A model generated the notes under the pieces. The model made no database searches. It saw nothing but the letters and a program-made list of their open reading frames with translations, and had not been told where the DNA came from. A DNA stretch of 64,000 nucleotides from Pseudomonadales bacterium (lineage in GTDB: Bacteria; Pseudomonadota; Gammaproteobacteria; Pseudomonadales; Azotimanducaceae): positions 4,526,001 to 4,590,000 of the forward strand of contig WLWP01000001.1 of the NCBI GenBank assembly GCA_012103505.1. Direction: 5' to 3'. The position numbers and the translations under genes were made by a program. The stretch's first letter is position 1. Each line of letters opens with the position of its first letter. Shown in pieces: positions 8,125 to 16,205 of the stretch.

Positions 8125-10476
8125 CTAATCAAACCAGCCTTTGACCCGATCCCGGATCGAAGGGCGAATATTGCAGCCAGGTTTGATCCCGAAATTTTGC
8201 GGTGATGCCACCGGCACCAAAACGACATCTGCGCACGTCTTACGAGCGCGCAAGCCGGTTTCGAATTCCACTTCAAGTAACTCATCAGAATGAGCGTGCA
8301 CGAGGGGATCGATGGTGTAGCCGTGCGTGATCTCGTTCCAGACGCGCAAGGCGCCGGACCCACCGGTCAACCCAGTCGGTTCATTGTCATCGCGACCAAC
8401 CCACACAACCGTCACCCGAGAATTGTCGAAACCGGCGAACCAGCTGTCCCTATTGTCATTTGAGGTGCCTGTTTTGCCAGCAACACCAGCTTGTGCGTAT
8501 GGTGAAGATCGGCCGGTGCCTTTGGCCATCACGATTTCGAGCGCCCTGGCTAGAGTCGCTGCGTGATCTGGCGCGATGGTCTGTTCGAGCTCAAATGGAT
8601 GATGTGACACTGGACGACCTTCAGGGTTGAGGACCGCGATAACCGCTTTGGGGTGGGTTCGAAACCCGCCGCTTGCGAAGTTTCCATAGAGTTCCAACAT
8701 TTTAAGTGGTGAGAGCGGTTCTGCGCCGAGCAGCAAGCTTGGATAGGGGTTCTTCGGCTCTCGGGCGGTGAGATTTGCCAAGCGGGATTGGATTTGTTCT
8801 AAGCCAATGCTCATGCCTAACTGGACAGTTGCAAGATTAAGGGATTGTGCCAGCGCTCGAAACAGAGGCAACTCGCCGTAGAACTTGCCGTCAAAATTCT
8901 TAGGCGACCATGACTCGCCAAACTGAGGTGTGAGTGTCATGGGTTCATCTACAACCGAGTCAGCTAAGCTCATGCCACGCTCGATTGCGGTCAGATAGAC
9001 GACCGGTTTGATGAGTGAACCTACCGGACGTTCTGCGTTGAGCGCTCTGTTAAAACCGTCGATTCGACCTTGCCGCCCACCCACCAAGGCTTGGATGTCG
9101 CCGGTCTGGGTATCGGCGATGATCGCTGCGGCTTGCAGAGAATTGTTGCTCAGCCTCCGGTCGGTTTCTATTTGGCTGAGTATGTGTGAAACGGCTTGTT
9201 GAGCATTCTCCTGATCTCTTGGCTTTATCGTTGTGAAGACCCGCAGTCCTTTTGAACTCAGATCAGATTGGTCGTAGAAGTCGCGTAGGTCCGCGCGAAC
9301 CATATCCATAAATGCTGGGTAATAGGCACCACCTGAACTAGGACCATCAACGACTCCTAAAGGCTGAGCTAGACTGGTTGCTAGAGCTTGCCCGGAGATC
9401 AATCCATCTCGAGCAAAGGTGTTCAAGATCCGGTTGCGGCGTTCAAGGGCTCGGTTTGGGTGACGAAACGGACTGTAGTAAGACGGCCCGCGGATGATCG
9501 AGATCAAAGTTGCGATCTCGTCGGCCTGCAATTCTGCCAGAGGCTTATTGAAGTAAAACTGTGCCCCCAGGCCGAACCCGTGGATCGCTCTATTGCCGTG
9601 TTGCCCAAGAAAAATCTCGTTTATGTATGCGGTGAGCAAATCTTCCTTGCTGAACCGGGCGTCGAGGATGACTGCCATCGCGACCTCTTGGAGTTTTCTC
9701 TCGATCGTCCGGCGATTGTCTAAGAAGTAACTCTTAACGAGTTGCTGCGTCAGCGTGCTCCCACCTTGCTGTCGTTCACCAGAACGTAAATTGACCCACA
9801 AGGCGCGCAAGATGCCGGTGACCGAGAAGCCGATGTGCTTATCGAAGTTTCGATCTTCGATCGACTTAAGACCCTTACTTAAGAGCGAAGGAACTTGATC
9901 GGGGGTGAGGATGAGGCGGTCTTCACCGTGGCTTGGAAAGAAGCTACCGATGATGGCGGGTTCAAGACGAATGAGAGGTAACTCGCCGTTTGAATTTGTG
10001 ATCTGGCGGATGTGTGTCCCTGCGAAATGGACGCTGATGCGCTGCGCAGATCGGGCCCGTTCCATGAATTGGAAAGGGCGCAGGAAGATTTGCAACTCCC
10101 CGTCTCGCGTTTTAAAAGTACCTGGTGTCGCCAGATTCGCGTCGTTGCGGTAGCCGAGCCGCGAGAGTTCACGGGTCAATGCCCAGCTGCTTAGTTGGGC
10201 ACCGGTATGCAGTTCAAGTGGCTGAGCGTATACCTGGGCTGGAACAGACCAGCGCCGGCCTTCAAAGGTTGAAGTTATCGATCGGTCGAGATAAATCAGG
10301 TAACCGAGAATACCAAGTCCGACGAACAAGCCGATGCCCAACGCCAATTTTAAGAGGCGAAACGTCCAAGAACGATATGTATGAGATGAACGAGACTGCT
10401 TCTGACCACGTTTGGTTGGTCGTTTTGAGGCTGTAGCGGATCGCCTGGAAGATTTCTTGGTACTACTTTTTGCCAA
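8125..10476 (-). CDS. mrcB: Bifunctional penicillin-binding protein 1B
   Basis: 783 residues, normal for PBP1B. A basic cytoplasmic tail (1-38), one membrane helix (about 39-62) and a UB2H-like region (about 75-165) come first. The GT51 glycosyltransferase follows, with SIEDRNFDKH (catalytic Glu207) and GGSTLTQQLVKSYFL. The transpeptidase has the SxxK motif SLIK at 487-490 (nucleophile Ser487), SLN at 545-547 and KTG at 668-670. It polymerises and cross-links peptidoglycan in the periplasm and in this group needs an outer-membrane lipoprotein activator; see the TPR lipoprotein at 7198-7716. Confidence 0.95.
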   Translation of the reverse strand: MAKSSTKKSSRRSATASKRPTKRGQKQSRSSHTYRSWTFRLLKLALGIGLFVGLGILGYLIYLDRSITSTFEGRRWSVPAQVYAQPLELHTGAQLSSWALTRELSRLGYRNDANLATPGTFKTRDGELQIFLRPFQFMERARSAQRISVHFAGTHIRQITNSNGELPLIRLEPAIIGSFFPSHGEDRLILTPDQVPSLLSKGLKSIEDRNFDKHIGFSVTGILRALWVNLRSGERQQGGSTLTQQLVKSYFLDNRRTIERKLQEVAMAVILDARFSKEDLLTAYINEIFLGQHGNRAIHGFGLGAQFYFNKPLAELQADEIATLISIIRGPSYYSPFRHPNRALERRNRILNTFARDGLISGQALATSLAQPLGVVDGPSSGGAYYPAFMDMVRADLRDFYDQSDLSSKGLRVFTTIKPRDQENAQQAVSHILSQIETDRRLSNNSLQAAAIIADTQTGDIQALVGGRQGRIDGFNRALNAERPVGSLIKPVVYLTAIERGMSLADSVVDEPMTLTPQFGESWSPKNFDGKFYGELPLFRALAQSLNLATVQLGMSIGLEQIQSRLANLTAREPKNPYPSLLLGAEPLSPLKMLELYGNFASGGFRTHPKAVIAVLNPEGRPVSHHPFELEQTIAPDHAATLARALEIVMAKGTGRSSPYAQAGVAGKTGTSNDNRDSWFAGFDNSRVTVVWVGRDDNEPTGLTGGSGALRVWNEITHGYTIDPLVHAHSDELLEVEFETGLRARKTCADVVLVPVASPQNFGIKPGCNIRPSIRDRVKGWFD

Positions 10477-10577
10477 TAGGTTTCGCCTGCGGTTTCGCCA
10501 ATTCCTGCTCGTGCGGACCGGGTTAGTTCAGGCGGCCTACTTTGCCACTAAAAGAGTGAGGGTTGATGAAAAATAAG

Positions 10578-10619
10578 TGTAAAAAGATTGTGCCTTTAAG
10601 CTGGGCGAGGCTTAAAGGC
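10578..10619 (-). terminator. Probable Rho-independent terminator after the DUF4126 gene
   Basis: On the minus strand GCCTTTAAG (10611-10619) pairs perfectly over nine bases with CTTAAAGGC (10592-10600), with a 10-nt loop. A T-rich run follows after a short ACAATC gap (CTTTTT to about 10582). The stop codon of the DUF4126 gene lies inside the stem. The gap before the T run makes it weaker than a classic terminator. Confidence 0.5.
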
Positions 10620-11210
10620 GGCGCCGATTTTTCGTCCTAGAGTGGCGAGCGCACGAAAGAGCTTCGGTATCAACCATATGGCTAACCCTAGGAAGAGCAC
10701 GAGTAGCGCCAGAAACGCCGTAGGATGGTTCAGTGCCGCCCAGAGACCCGCGAAAACAGCCAAATCCTCTGCGATAGAAGCCGTCCAATTGGAGAATGGC
10801 TCGGGCGATGTATTGATCATCGCCCGCGTACCCGCCTTCGTGGCATGCGCTGTAGCAGTCACGGTTCCCCCGAGCAGACCTGCGGCGATTGCCATCGCAG
10901 GTGCAACATCTCCCACAGCCCCAGCCGCGAGCATGGCACCGGCTGGAATGCGGATGAAGGTGTGGATGGCATCCCATCCTGTGTCGACCCCAGGTGTTTT
11001 GTCGGCAAAGAACTCAACGCAGTACATGAAGCCTGCTGCGAGAATCACAAGTGGATCTTGGACAATTGCCATAGTCGCTGGCAATTCAACATACCCGGAA
11101 CTGCCCGCAATTCCGAGAACCGCGACCGTCGCATAAAGGTTGATACCACTAGCCCAGGCCGCACCCATAGTCAGTGCAATGACTTGTACCAGCGTTTGAT
11201 AATCGTCCAT
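10596..11210 (-). CDS. DUF4126 integral membrane protein
   Basis: 204 residues, mostly hydrophobic, with about five or six predicted membrane segments. Family signatures are SGINLYATVAVLGIAG, EFFADKTPGVDTGWDAIHTF and IRIPAGAMLAAGA (DUF4126 usually reads NLYATV, E.ADK.P.VD..WD..HT.IRP.AGA). Function is unknown; members sit in the inner membrane. A basic C-terminal tail ends the protein. It appears to be a single gene with its own terminator. Confidence 0.82.
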   Translation of the reverse strand: MDDYQTLVQVIALTMGAAWASGINLYATVAVLGIAGSSGYVELPATMAIVQDPLVILAAGFMYCVEFFADKTPGVDTGWDAIHTFIRIPAGAMLAAGAVGDVAPAMAIAAGLLGGTVTATAHATKAGTRAMINTSPEPFSNWTASIAEDLAVFAGLWAALNHPTAFLALLVLFLGLAIWLIPKLFRALATLGRKIGAAFKPRPA

Positions 11211-11301
11211 CAGAATGCCCCAAATAAACTTATTGGGACAAGGTAGCTAATCCTGATTGAATGGAACCTGAACGAGCCAAGTAAGCGATTTGATGGCTTA
11301 G

Positions 11302-11991
11302 CTAGCCTTTGGCCTGATCTTCCGTACGTATTTGGTTAACCAATTTGTCTACGACTTCGAGTGCACGGCCCATACCTGCTTTCATTCCGACCACATACCG
11401 ACCAGCGACAACTATTGACGGTGTCGCGCTGATGTTGAAATCCCGCACGTCAGTTTCCGCATCACGCACAGCAGTTTTGACCCGAGGTGAGTTAAATGCC
11501 CTGAGGAACTCATCTTTGCTTAACCCTCGTCCATCGACGTAGTCGCCCACCATCTCTGGGGTTAGGAATTGTTTACGTGTGTCGTGAATTGCGCGAAATA
11601 TTCTTGTGTGATTTTGCGCCAGAATTTCCTTGTCTGCCAAGGTGAGGTAAGTCTGACCAAGCATGACCTGTATCGGCGACCACATGGCGGGCTGGCGGCT
11701 GAATGCAACGTCTCCTGGTTGTTCGGCCGCCCACTCTTCAATCATCGGGTCGAAATTTTTGCAATGGATGCAGGTGTACGCAAAGAACTCGACGACTGAT
11801 ATCGGGTCGCTACGGCGACGCGGTCTCGGATTTTCCAGTTCCCTGAAATCATCGGCCTCAGAAATGTCCTCTTGCCCAGATAGAGGCGAGCTGACGTAGG
11901 AGCCAAAGCCAAAAATCAGAATTGCGACGACGGTGATGAAGCCGATGATGGTGTTGCGCGCGAGAATCGCGCGGCGGTCTTTTTTCGCCAT
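11302..11991 (-). CDS. Membrane-anchored DsbA-like thiol oxidoreductase
   Basis: 229 residues from ATG 11991, where MAKKDRRAILARN gives a normal cytoplasmic start; a longer frame to 12099 lacks support. One N-terminal anchor (about 14-34), then a DsbA/thioredoxin fold: FAYTCIHCKNFDP carries the CxxC active site (C-I-H-C), and SATPSIVVAGRYVVG holds the cis-proline loop. DsbA itself has CPHC, so CIHC is a conservative variant; the likely role is disulfide formation or isomerisation in the periplasm. Its divergent neighbour is a glutaredoxin. Confidence 0.83.
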   Translation of the reverse strand: MAKKDRRAILARNTIIGFITVVAILIFGFGSYVSSPLSGQEDISEADDFRELENPRPRRRSDPISVVEFFAYTCIHCKNFDPMIEEWAAEQPGDVAFSRQPAMWSPIQVMLGQTYLTLADKEILAQNHTRIFRAIHDTRKQFLTPEMVGDYVDGRGLSKDEFLRAFNSPRVKTAVRDAETDVRDFNISATPSIVVAGRYVVGMKAGMGRALEVVDKLVNQIRTEDQAKG

Positions 11992-12146
11992 TTTTGTTTG
12001 TCTCGAACCAATAGTCTGTAAAATCAGAGTGTAGATACTCGATCGCGCTTTGACTATTGCATTTGGTGATGAACAAGATCGCTGGATTCGAGAGTACAAA
12101 CTCAGGGTATATAATTCAGGGAGTGTAAAAATGCAGCTAGGGCGCC

Positions 12147-12413
12147 ATGAGTGAAGCTAACTTAGAGTCGTACCAACTATTCAAAACGGACCTGTGTGGA
12201 TTCTGCTATCGAGTCCGAGGTTTTATGGAACAACATGGGATCGACATTCCGCTGCGGGATACCAACCAAGACCCAGAGGCGTTCCGAGAACTTTTGCAAG
12301 GTGGCGGACGAACGACAGTGCCCTGCTTGCGCATTCAGCGTGGCGAAGAGGTGGAATGGATGTTCGAGTCGATGGATATTATCCGATACATTGCCGGTAA
12401 GTTCGGCGTCTAA
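12147..12413 (+). CDS. Glutaredoxin (dithiol, CGFC)
   Basis: 88 residues. The active site is C17-G-F-C20 (LCGFCYRVRGFME), the cis-proline loop is GGRTTVPCLRI, and the C-terminal GSH-binding region is MFESMDIIRYI. This is a class I glutaredoxin with a phenylalanine/glycine order unlike the common CPYC. It reduces protein disulfides using glutathione in the cytoplasm. It is divergent from the DsbA-like gene across 155 nt. The last codons are partly duplicated just downstream (see repeat at 12394-12436). Confidence 0.88.
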   Translation: MSEANLESYQLFKTDLCGFCYRVRGFMEQHGIDIPLRDTNQDPEAFRELLQGGGRTTVPCLRIQRGEEVEWMFESMDIIRYIAGKFGV

Positions 12414-12436
12414 TTACCGGAAAATTCGGCGTCTAA
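12394..12436 (+). repeat. Imperfect 23-nt tandem duplication of the glutaredoxin 3' end
   Basis: CCGGTAAGTTCGGCGTCTAA (12394-12413) is repeated as CCGGAAAATTCGGCGTCTAA (12417-12436), differing at two positions, so the gene's last codons and stop occur twice. CCGGTAA (12394-12400) and TTACCGG (12414-12420) also form a perfect hairpin, but no T run follows. Confidence 0.7.
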
Positions 12437-12524
12437 AAGCAGTTTCGTTCGACCGTAGCTCTAACCGCTTGACCTATTTCAAAAGTCCCTATTTCCTAGA
12501 TGCTTCGTAATACAACGGAGTGAT

Positions 12525-12863
12525 ATGCAGGTGGTTGAGAAGAAATCAGAGGATTACTACGTCGAAATACCGCTAGGGATAACCAAGTCAGAGATGTTGG
12601 GGTTGGTTGACCGGGCAGCGGAACGAGCCGGTCTTTACGTCTCGCACATCGGCGGATACTCCCGTAAGAAGTTTCCAAATTCGGTGCATTGGCACTTTAA
12701 GCGAGATGCCACAGAAAGCGGCTTACTGGACGCCACATTTTGGGATGTGGAGTCACTATTTTGGTTGATGATTCGCCATCGAGAACCGCAATGGGTTCAT
12801 CGGACCGTGCCGAAGTTGTTACGAGCTGTCAGGCGTGAGGTGGCTGACTTCGTCAAAGGTTAA
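12525..12863 (+). CDS. Conserved-looking hypothetical protein, 112 aa
   Basis: I do not recognise this family. The frame has a good Shine-Dalgarno (GGAG about 5 nt before the ATG) and a soluble, mixed alpha/beta composition. Notable segments are IPLGITKSEMLGLVDRAAER, an aromatic NSVHWHFKRD and FWDVESLFWLMIRHREPQWV, with several His/Trp residues that could bind a ligand. The stop overlaps the convergent serine hydrolase stop by 4 nt. No signal peptide or membrane helix. Confidence 0.65.
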   Translation: MQVVEKKSEDYYVEIPLGITKSEMLGLVDRAAERAGLYVSHIGGYSRKKFPNSVHWHFKRDATESGLLDATFWDVESLFWLMIRHREPQWVHRTVPKLLRAVRREVADFVKG

Positions 12864-14704
12864 CCCTCTCGGATGAAACGAACGCCTGCGAACGATAGTG
12901 TGTCGTTGTCTGCTTCTAAAACCTCACCGCCAAAGCGTCCAAATCCCGGAATCGCGGCCTGAGTGTCGGATAGCAGATCTAAGGGTAGATCTCGCGGATA
13001 AAGGACATCGTTCTCGAAGCGAACCGTTAAAAAGCCGCTCTTCGGATCGAACCAGAGGTCGGCCGCACGCAACATGGTTTGGCTCGGTTTCTCAGGCGTG
13101 TAGCGTCCAACTCTGTTGTGCCACGTGGTAGAGACAGGCGCCTTCTTGAGCGGCACCGCTAGCGGAAATGCACCACGAATCCCATCAGTTGTCAGCCATA
13201 GATACTGGGTATCCGCTATGGTTTGAAACTGCAGCTGAAAGTGTGGGGCTTGCACACCTCCCATGACGAGATTTACGGGCAACGGCACGAATCCAAATAG
13301 ACGCAGCTTGATGTCGAAACGATCAGTTCCGGCTGGGATCAGCTTTGCGTTGGCCAAACGTGTTTGATAAAAGTCTAAGTACAGGTCGCTAGACTTTGCG
13401 TGCACCTCAACAATACCGAGGTCAGGTCCAGCAAAATACAGTCCCTCGTATGTTTCGACGTTCGCTAGGTGACCGTTAGACGGTATTGCTAAGTTGGCTA
13501 CGTCTTGTTCAGTTGGTGGTTTTGTGACCATCGCATAAGCCGCTTGCAGGACGTCCTTGGTTACCTGATTCACCAAGTTCTGACCTGCGCTCGAATTAGT
13601 CGCAACCAAGATGCCGACCTCCTCCGATGGCAAGATTTGCAAACTGGCATGGTAAGGAAACCCATCGCCTCGATGCCCTGCAACGAACGGAGACTGACCT
13701 TTGTGGCTTAAGAACAGCGATAGACCATATTGAGAGTCGCCGTTTAGTTCGTTGTCCGTAAACTGTGGCGAAGACATCGCAGCGACCGAGCTGAGCGATA
13801 GTATTTCGGGATACCCGCCGAGTAAGAGTTGGATAAATTTTCCCATATCCTTAGCGCTTGCAGTCAAACCGCCCGCCGATATGTCTCGCAGGTGGCGGAC
13901 GCTGACTTCGCCGGAATCTGTAAGTCCGTTAGCGTAATCGACACCCGAGACGTGACCTGGATAAATGATTGCTGAATCTGTCATTCCGAGCGGGATCAAG
14001 ATGCGTTCATCGATATAGGACCAATAGTCCAGGCCGCTCACCCTCTCGATGACGGACCCTAGAAGCGCAAAACCGAGATTCGAGTAACTAAACACTGCAC
14101 CAGGTTCTGATGCCAGATGTAGATCTTTCGAGTTCTTCGGCAACCGCCGAAACTGATCGACAAGATCGGATGGGGCAGCGTCAACCCCAGTGTAGAGCTT
14201 GAAACCTGCCATCCGATCTGAGGGCAACCCAGAATGATGGGTTAGAAGCTGTCGAATGGTGATTTCGTCGTTCGCAAACCGAGACTGGACACTAAACTCA
14301 GGGAGATATTTTCGGAGCGGTGCGTCCAACCCAATCTGTTTGTCCTCAACGAGTTGCATGATTGCGACGGCGGTGAGGACTTTGGTCACCGAGGCTAGAC
14401 GCATCGGCGTATTGGCAGTGAGAGCTTGATCGTCGTCTTTTGACGCCCAACCGAATCCCTTGCTCCATTGTTGGGAGTTGCGGGGTTGGGAGTTGCGGGC
14501 GTTGTCCCATCCGTCTGGCGTGACCAACACGACACTGACGCCGGGTACGTCGTCCTGAGACATGAGGGTTTCTATACTGGCCTTTGTATAGTCAATTAGC
14601 GCCGTTGCATCTGGTTTGCCTGGTGCCGGTCGCTCAATAGGTGGTGCGGCGCAAGCCGAAAGCAAAAACAATATGGCGCCGAACGGTGCCGTTCGCAGTT
14701 TCAT
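12860..14704 (-). CDS. Class C beta-lactamase-like serine hydrolase, lipoprotein
   Basis: 614 residues. The lipobox LSAC (15-18) predicts a lipoprotein. The beta-lactamase/D-Ala carboxypeptidase-type domain (about 35-385) has S105-V-T-K108 (SxxK nucleophile), Y207-S-N209 (YxN) and a late HRGDG in place of the KTG triad. A further 220 residues form C-terminal beta-rich domains like those of other serine hydrolases (DUF3471-type). It probably hydrolyses peptides or esters at the envelope; the substrate is not predictable. A 15-nt duplication (14470-14499) creates a repeated NSQ-R-type pentapeptide just before the catalytic domain. Confidence 0.85.
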   Translation of the reverse strand: MKLRTAPFGAILFLLSACAAPPIERPAPGKPDATALIDYTKASIETLMSQDDVPGVSVVLVTPDGWDNARNSQPRNSQQWSKGFGWASKDDDQALTANTPMRLASVTKVLTAVAIMQLVEDKQIGLDAPLRKYLPEFSVQSRFANDEITIRQLLTHHSGLPSDRMAGFKLYTGVDAAPSDLVDQFRRLPKNSKDLHLASEPGAVFSYSNLGFALLGSVIERVSGLDYWSYIDERILIPLGMTDSAIIYPGHVSGVDYANGLTDSGEVSVRHLRDISAGGLTASAKDMGKFIQLLLGGYPEILSLSSVAAMSSPQFTDNELNGDSQYGLSLFLSHKGQSPFVAGHRGDGFPYHASLQILPSEEVGILVATNSSAGQNLVNQVTKDVLQAAYAMVTKPPTEQDVANLAIPSNGHLANVETYEGLYFAGPDLGIVEVHAKSSDLYLDFYQTRLANAKLIPAGTDRFDIKLRLFGFVPLPVNLVMGGVQAPHFQLQFQTIADTQYLWLTTDGIRGAFPLAVPLKKAPVSTTWHNRVGRYTPEKPSQTMLRAADLWFDPKSGFLTVRFENDVLYPRDLPLDLLSDTQAAIPGFGRFGGEVLEADNDTLSFAGVRFIREG

Positions 14705-14764
14705 AGGTTCCTCATCTATCTGCCTGCCGTATCATACGCTTTTGCTTCCAGGGCTGATCGCCGG

Positions 14765-15559
14765 ATGAAACGTGAAGAAGAAATGATCGCCTACGCACTA
14801 GAAATAGAGCCATCGTTGCTGCCTTATATTCCAGAACTACTTGCAGATCTGGATGAGCTTGGTAGCGATGCGGAAATGATTTCGGCAGCCATTAGCGCGC
14901 TCAACTTGCCCAAGAGTGCAGAAGTTATCGATCTCGGATGTGGCAAGGGAGCGGTTGCGGTGGAGGTTGCCAGCGAGCTGGGTCTTAAAGTCACTGGCGT
15001 TGAGCTTTTTGCACCATTTGTTACAGCCTGCGAAGAGCTTGCCCGCGTGAATGGGGTTGATAACTTATGCACCTTCGTACATGGCGACATTCTCAAAAAA
15101 GTTGGTGTGATAGCGCCCGTTGATGTTGCGATATTCGCAGCACTTGGGGATGTGCTCGGACGCTTGGACGAAACCATAGCCACGATACGAGAGTACGTAA
15201 AGCCGGGTGGTTACATTCTTGTAAGCGACGTTTTTCTCGTTGCAGGAGGATCGTCTGATTACCCAGGCTTTGAACAATATGCGGCACATGACGAGACGAT
15301 CGCGCGATTAACAGCGCATGGCGACAAGCTCGTCCAGGAGATTCTGGAAGACGAAGACGACGAAGATGACGAAGATGATGAGCAAGAGGAAACTGGTCAC
15401 GATGAAAGTGCACTGATCCTAAAACGCGCGCGTGTAATCGCCGCTCGCGAACCTGAAGTTGCTGACGCGGTACTCGAATTTGCTGCTAGCCAAGCCGCTG
15501 AAAACGAATTTATTGAAGCCAATCTAGTAGATGCATTGTGGGTTCTAAAACGGGCGTGA
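14765..15559 (+). CDS. Class I SAM-dependent methyltransferase with acidic insert
   Basis: 264 residues. The Rossmann methyltransferase core has motif I VIDLGCGKGAVAVEVASELG (about residues 55-74), a motif II acidic residue in VTGVELFAPF and the GGYILVSDVFLV strand. Residues about 198-215 are a run of Asp/Glu (encoded by GAC/GAA/GAT repeats) that interrupts the C-terminal part and probably forms a flexible loop. The methyl acceptor is unknown. Good ATG with upstream spacing; divergent from the serine hydrolase. Confidence 0.83.
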   Translation: MKREEEMIAYALEIEPSLLPYIPELLADLDELGSDAEMISAAISALNLPKSAEVIDLGCGKGAVAVEVASELGLKVTGVELFAPFVTACEELARVNGVDNLCTFVHGDILKKVGVIAPVDVAIFAALGDVLGRLDETIATIREYVKPGGYILVSDVFLVAGGSSDYPGFEQYAAHDETIARLTAHGDKLVQEILEDEDDEDDEDDEQEETGHDESALILKRARVIAAREPEVADAVLEFAASQAAENEFIEANLVDALWVLKRA

Positions 15560-15562
15560 GCG

Positions 15563-16180
15563 CTAGCCCAAGTGCGAGGTTCGATTTAGGAAACCAATAC
15601 CGCGATTTCTCCAAAAATCTTCTTGGTTGAGCTGGGTGATTCCACCAGGTGTGGAGGCGAAGTTAACCCAGCCCGCAGCCTCCAAGGGTAAGCCGATCCA
15701 TCTAGCGATAACAAAAGTGAGCGCGAACCCATGTGTGACGATGATGTGGATCGAATTGGAATCGGCAATGAGCTCATCGACACGTCGGTAAATTCTGGTT
15801 AGGCACTCACGTCTCGTTTCCGCGCCTTCGACTATCCGATGGTCTAGACGATTGTCATCCGGGGCGGGAACCAACCGTTCTTGCAGCCATGCATCGGGTT
15901 TTCCTTCAGCGATCCCGCAGCCCACCTCTCTGAGATCCTGGGTAGCCGCCACTGTTGTGCCGAAGGCTTGCGCAACTATCTCGGCAGTCTCAGATGCACG
16001 CAGAAGGTCTGAAGCCGTGATCTTAGGCGTTGCTTGGTTTATCAGTTCCTGGAGTTCGGCAGCGACCTGGTGTGCTTGTTGCTTGCCAAATGGTGTTAGA
16101 GCAGTGTCATACCAGCCACCAACCCGGGCTTCAACGTGATGATGGGACTCGGTGTGTGTAACCACATAGATGCTTTTCAT
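15563..16180 (-). CDS. Histidine phosphatase superfamily protein with altered RHG motif
   Basis: 205 residues with the phosphoglycerate-mutase-like fold. The catalytic histidine is kept (VVTHTESHHH, His9), but the usual R-H-G triad reads T-H-T. The later elements are present: ASDLLRASETAEI and the second histidine in HIIVTHGFALTF. A THxE variant with VGGWYDTALT after it occurs in a recognised subgroup of bacterial members. Losing the phosphate-binding arginine may change or reduce phosphatase activity. It converges on the methyltransferase with 3 nt between. Confidence 0.78.
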   Translation of the reverse strand: MKSIYVVTHTESHHHVEARVGGWYDTALTPFGKQQAHQVAAELQELINQATPKITASDLLRASETAEIVAQAFGTTVAATQDLREVGCGIAEGKPDAWLQERLVPAPDDNRLDHRIVEGAETRRECLTRIYRRVDELIADSNSIHIIVTHGFALTFVIARWIGLPLEAAGWVNFASTPGGITQLNQEDFWRNRGIGFLNRTSHLG

Positions 16181-16205
16181 TTGCGTTTCCGATCGGCGGC
16201 GAAAC

